In this document: positions 5,938 to 6,252 of the stretch, piece after piece
Layout of the letters: every line of letters starts with the position of its first letter
How positions within the stretch are numbered: position 1 is the first letter of the stretch
NCBI GenBank assembly: GCA_946885815.1
Contig: CAMPHE010000114.1
Coordinates: 1 to 6,252, forward strand
Length of the DNA: 6,252 bases
From: an uncultured Arenimonas sp.
Lineage (GTDB): Bacteria > Pseudomonadota > Gammaproteobacteria > Xanthomonadales > Xanthomonadaceae
Reading direction: 5' to 3'
The notes under the pieces: model-generated
Told to the model about the DNA's origin: nothing
Database searches by the model: none
What the model saw: the letters and a program-made list of their open reading frames with translations, nothing else
Translations under genes and position numbers: made by a program

Positions 5938-6252
5938 ATGGAGCAGCTCGCCGACACGTTCTGGAACCTGCGCGGCGTGCACCGCATCGCCGGGTTCATC
6001 GACATCGGCACGCAGATGTCGGTGGCGCGGCGGCCCGGTGGCGGCTTCGTGGTGATCGACGGGTGCGCGCTCGACGACGCCGAACGCGACGCGCTGCTGG
6101 CACTGACCGATGGCGGGGCGCGGGTGGAAGCGGTGGTGCACGTGCACCCGTTCCACACGCTGCATGTGGACGCCACGCACCGCCTGCTGCCGGACGCGAC
6201 GCTGTACGGCACCGCGCGCCACCGCGAGCGCGCACCGGCGCTGCCGTGGACG
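5938..6252 (+). CDS. Metallo-beta-lactamase-fold-like protein (5' part only)
   Basis: The frame is open from an ATG at 5938 to the right edge, giving 105 residues. The ATG is forced, because an in-frame TAA lies at 5926-5928 and no other start codon follows it. The N-terminal pattern (FWNLRG, a strand with TQMSVARRPGGGFVVIDG, a helix, then AVVHVHPFHTLHVD at 66-78) follows the order of MBL-fold hydrolases and resembles DUF4336-like proteins. At the metal motif, HxHxDH reads His68-Val-His70-Pro-Phe72-His73, so the usual Asp is Phe; His76, Asp78 and His81 follow closely. LYGTARHRERAPALPW continues as in uncharacterised relatives. No signal peptide is seen, so it is probably cytoplasmic. The activity is unknown: it may be a mono-metal or non-catalytic member. 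The family call is by pattern recall and is moderate. Confidence 0.72.
   Translation, partial: MEQLADTFWNLRGVHRIAGFIDIGTQMSVARRPGGGFVVIDGCALDDAERDALLALTDGGARVEAVVHVHPFHTLHVDATHRLLPDATLYGTARHRERAPALPWT

Overview
The window is very GC-rich. Third codon positions are dominated by G and C, and long spurious open frames run antisense to the real genes. Together with the gene types present (a membrane-anchored Ser/Thr kinase with TolB-like and TPR parts, a PfpI/YhbO-type protein, and secreted beta-helix proteins), this suggests a Gram-negative bacterium of the Xanthomonadaceae (Lysobacter/Luteimonas-like). That placement is an inference from gene style and composition, not from a marker gene. I see no rRNA, tRNA, CRISPR array, insertion sequence, integrase or attachment site.

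Layout, left to right. The minus strand from 480 to the left edge carries a PfpI/YhbO-type DJ-1 superfamily protein, cut off by the window edge. Just upstream of it, on the same strand, lies an 808-residue membrane Ser/Thr protein kinase (2975 to 549). The 68-base gap between them holds two tandem hairpins, each with a 6-bp stem and a 7-base loop. Divergent from the kinase is an alpha/beta hydrolase of the non-heme chloroperoxidase type (3126-3941, plus strand). Convergent to the hydrolase are two tandem minus-strand paralogues (4985-5839, then 4023-4877). Each encodes a 284-residue secreted right-handed beta-helix protein with six cysteines at matching positions. The right edge holds the start of a plus-strand gene (5938 onward) resembling the metallo-beta-lactamase fold but with an altered metal motif.

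How the genes work together. The kinase and the PfpI-like gene could be co-transcribed, since they share a strand and are 68 bases apart. The two beta-helix genes are also same-strand and 107 bases apart, so they may form one unit, although the second has its own good ribosome binding site. No shared pathway can be read from the sequence. The window looks like ordinary chromosomal accessory or stress-related gene content rather than a defence or mobile island.

The items most worth a second look are the beta-helix pair with its conserved cysteine pattern and asparagine ladder, the altered HxHxDH motif in the right-edge gene, and the hairpin pair that abuts the ribosome binding site of the PfpI-like gene.
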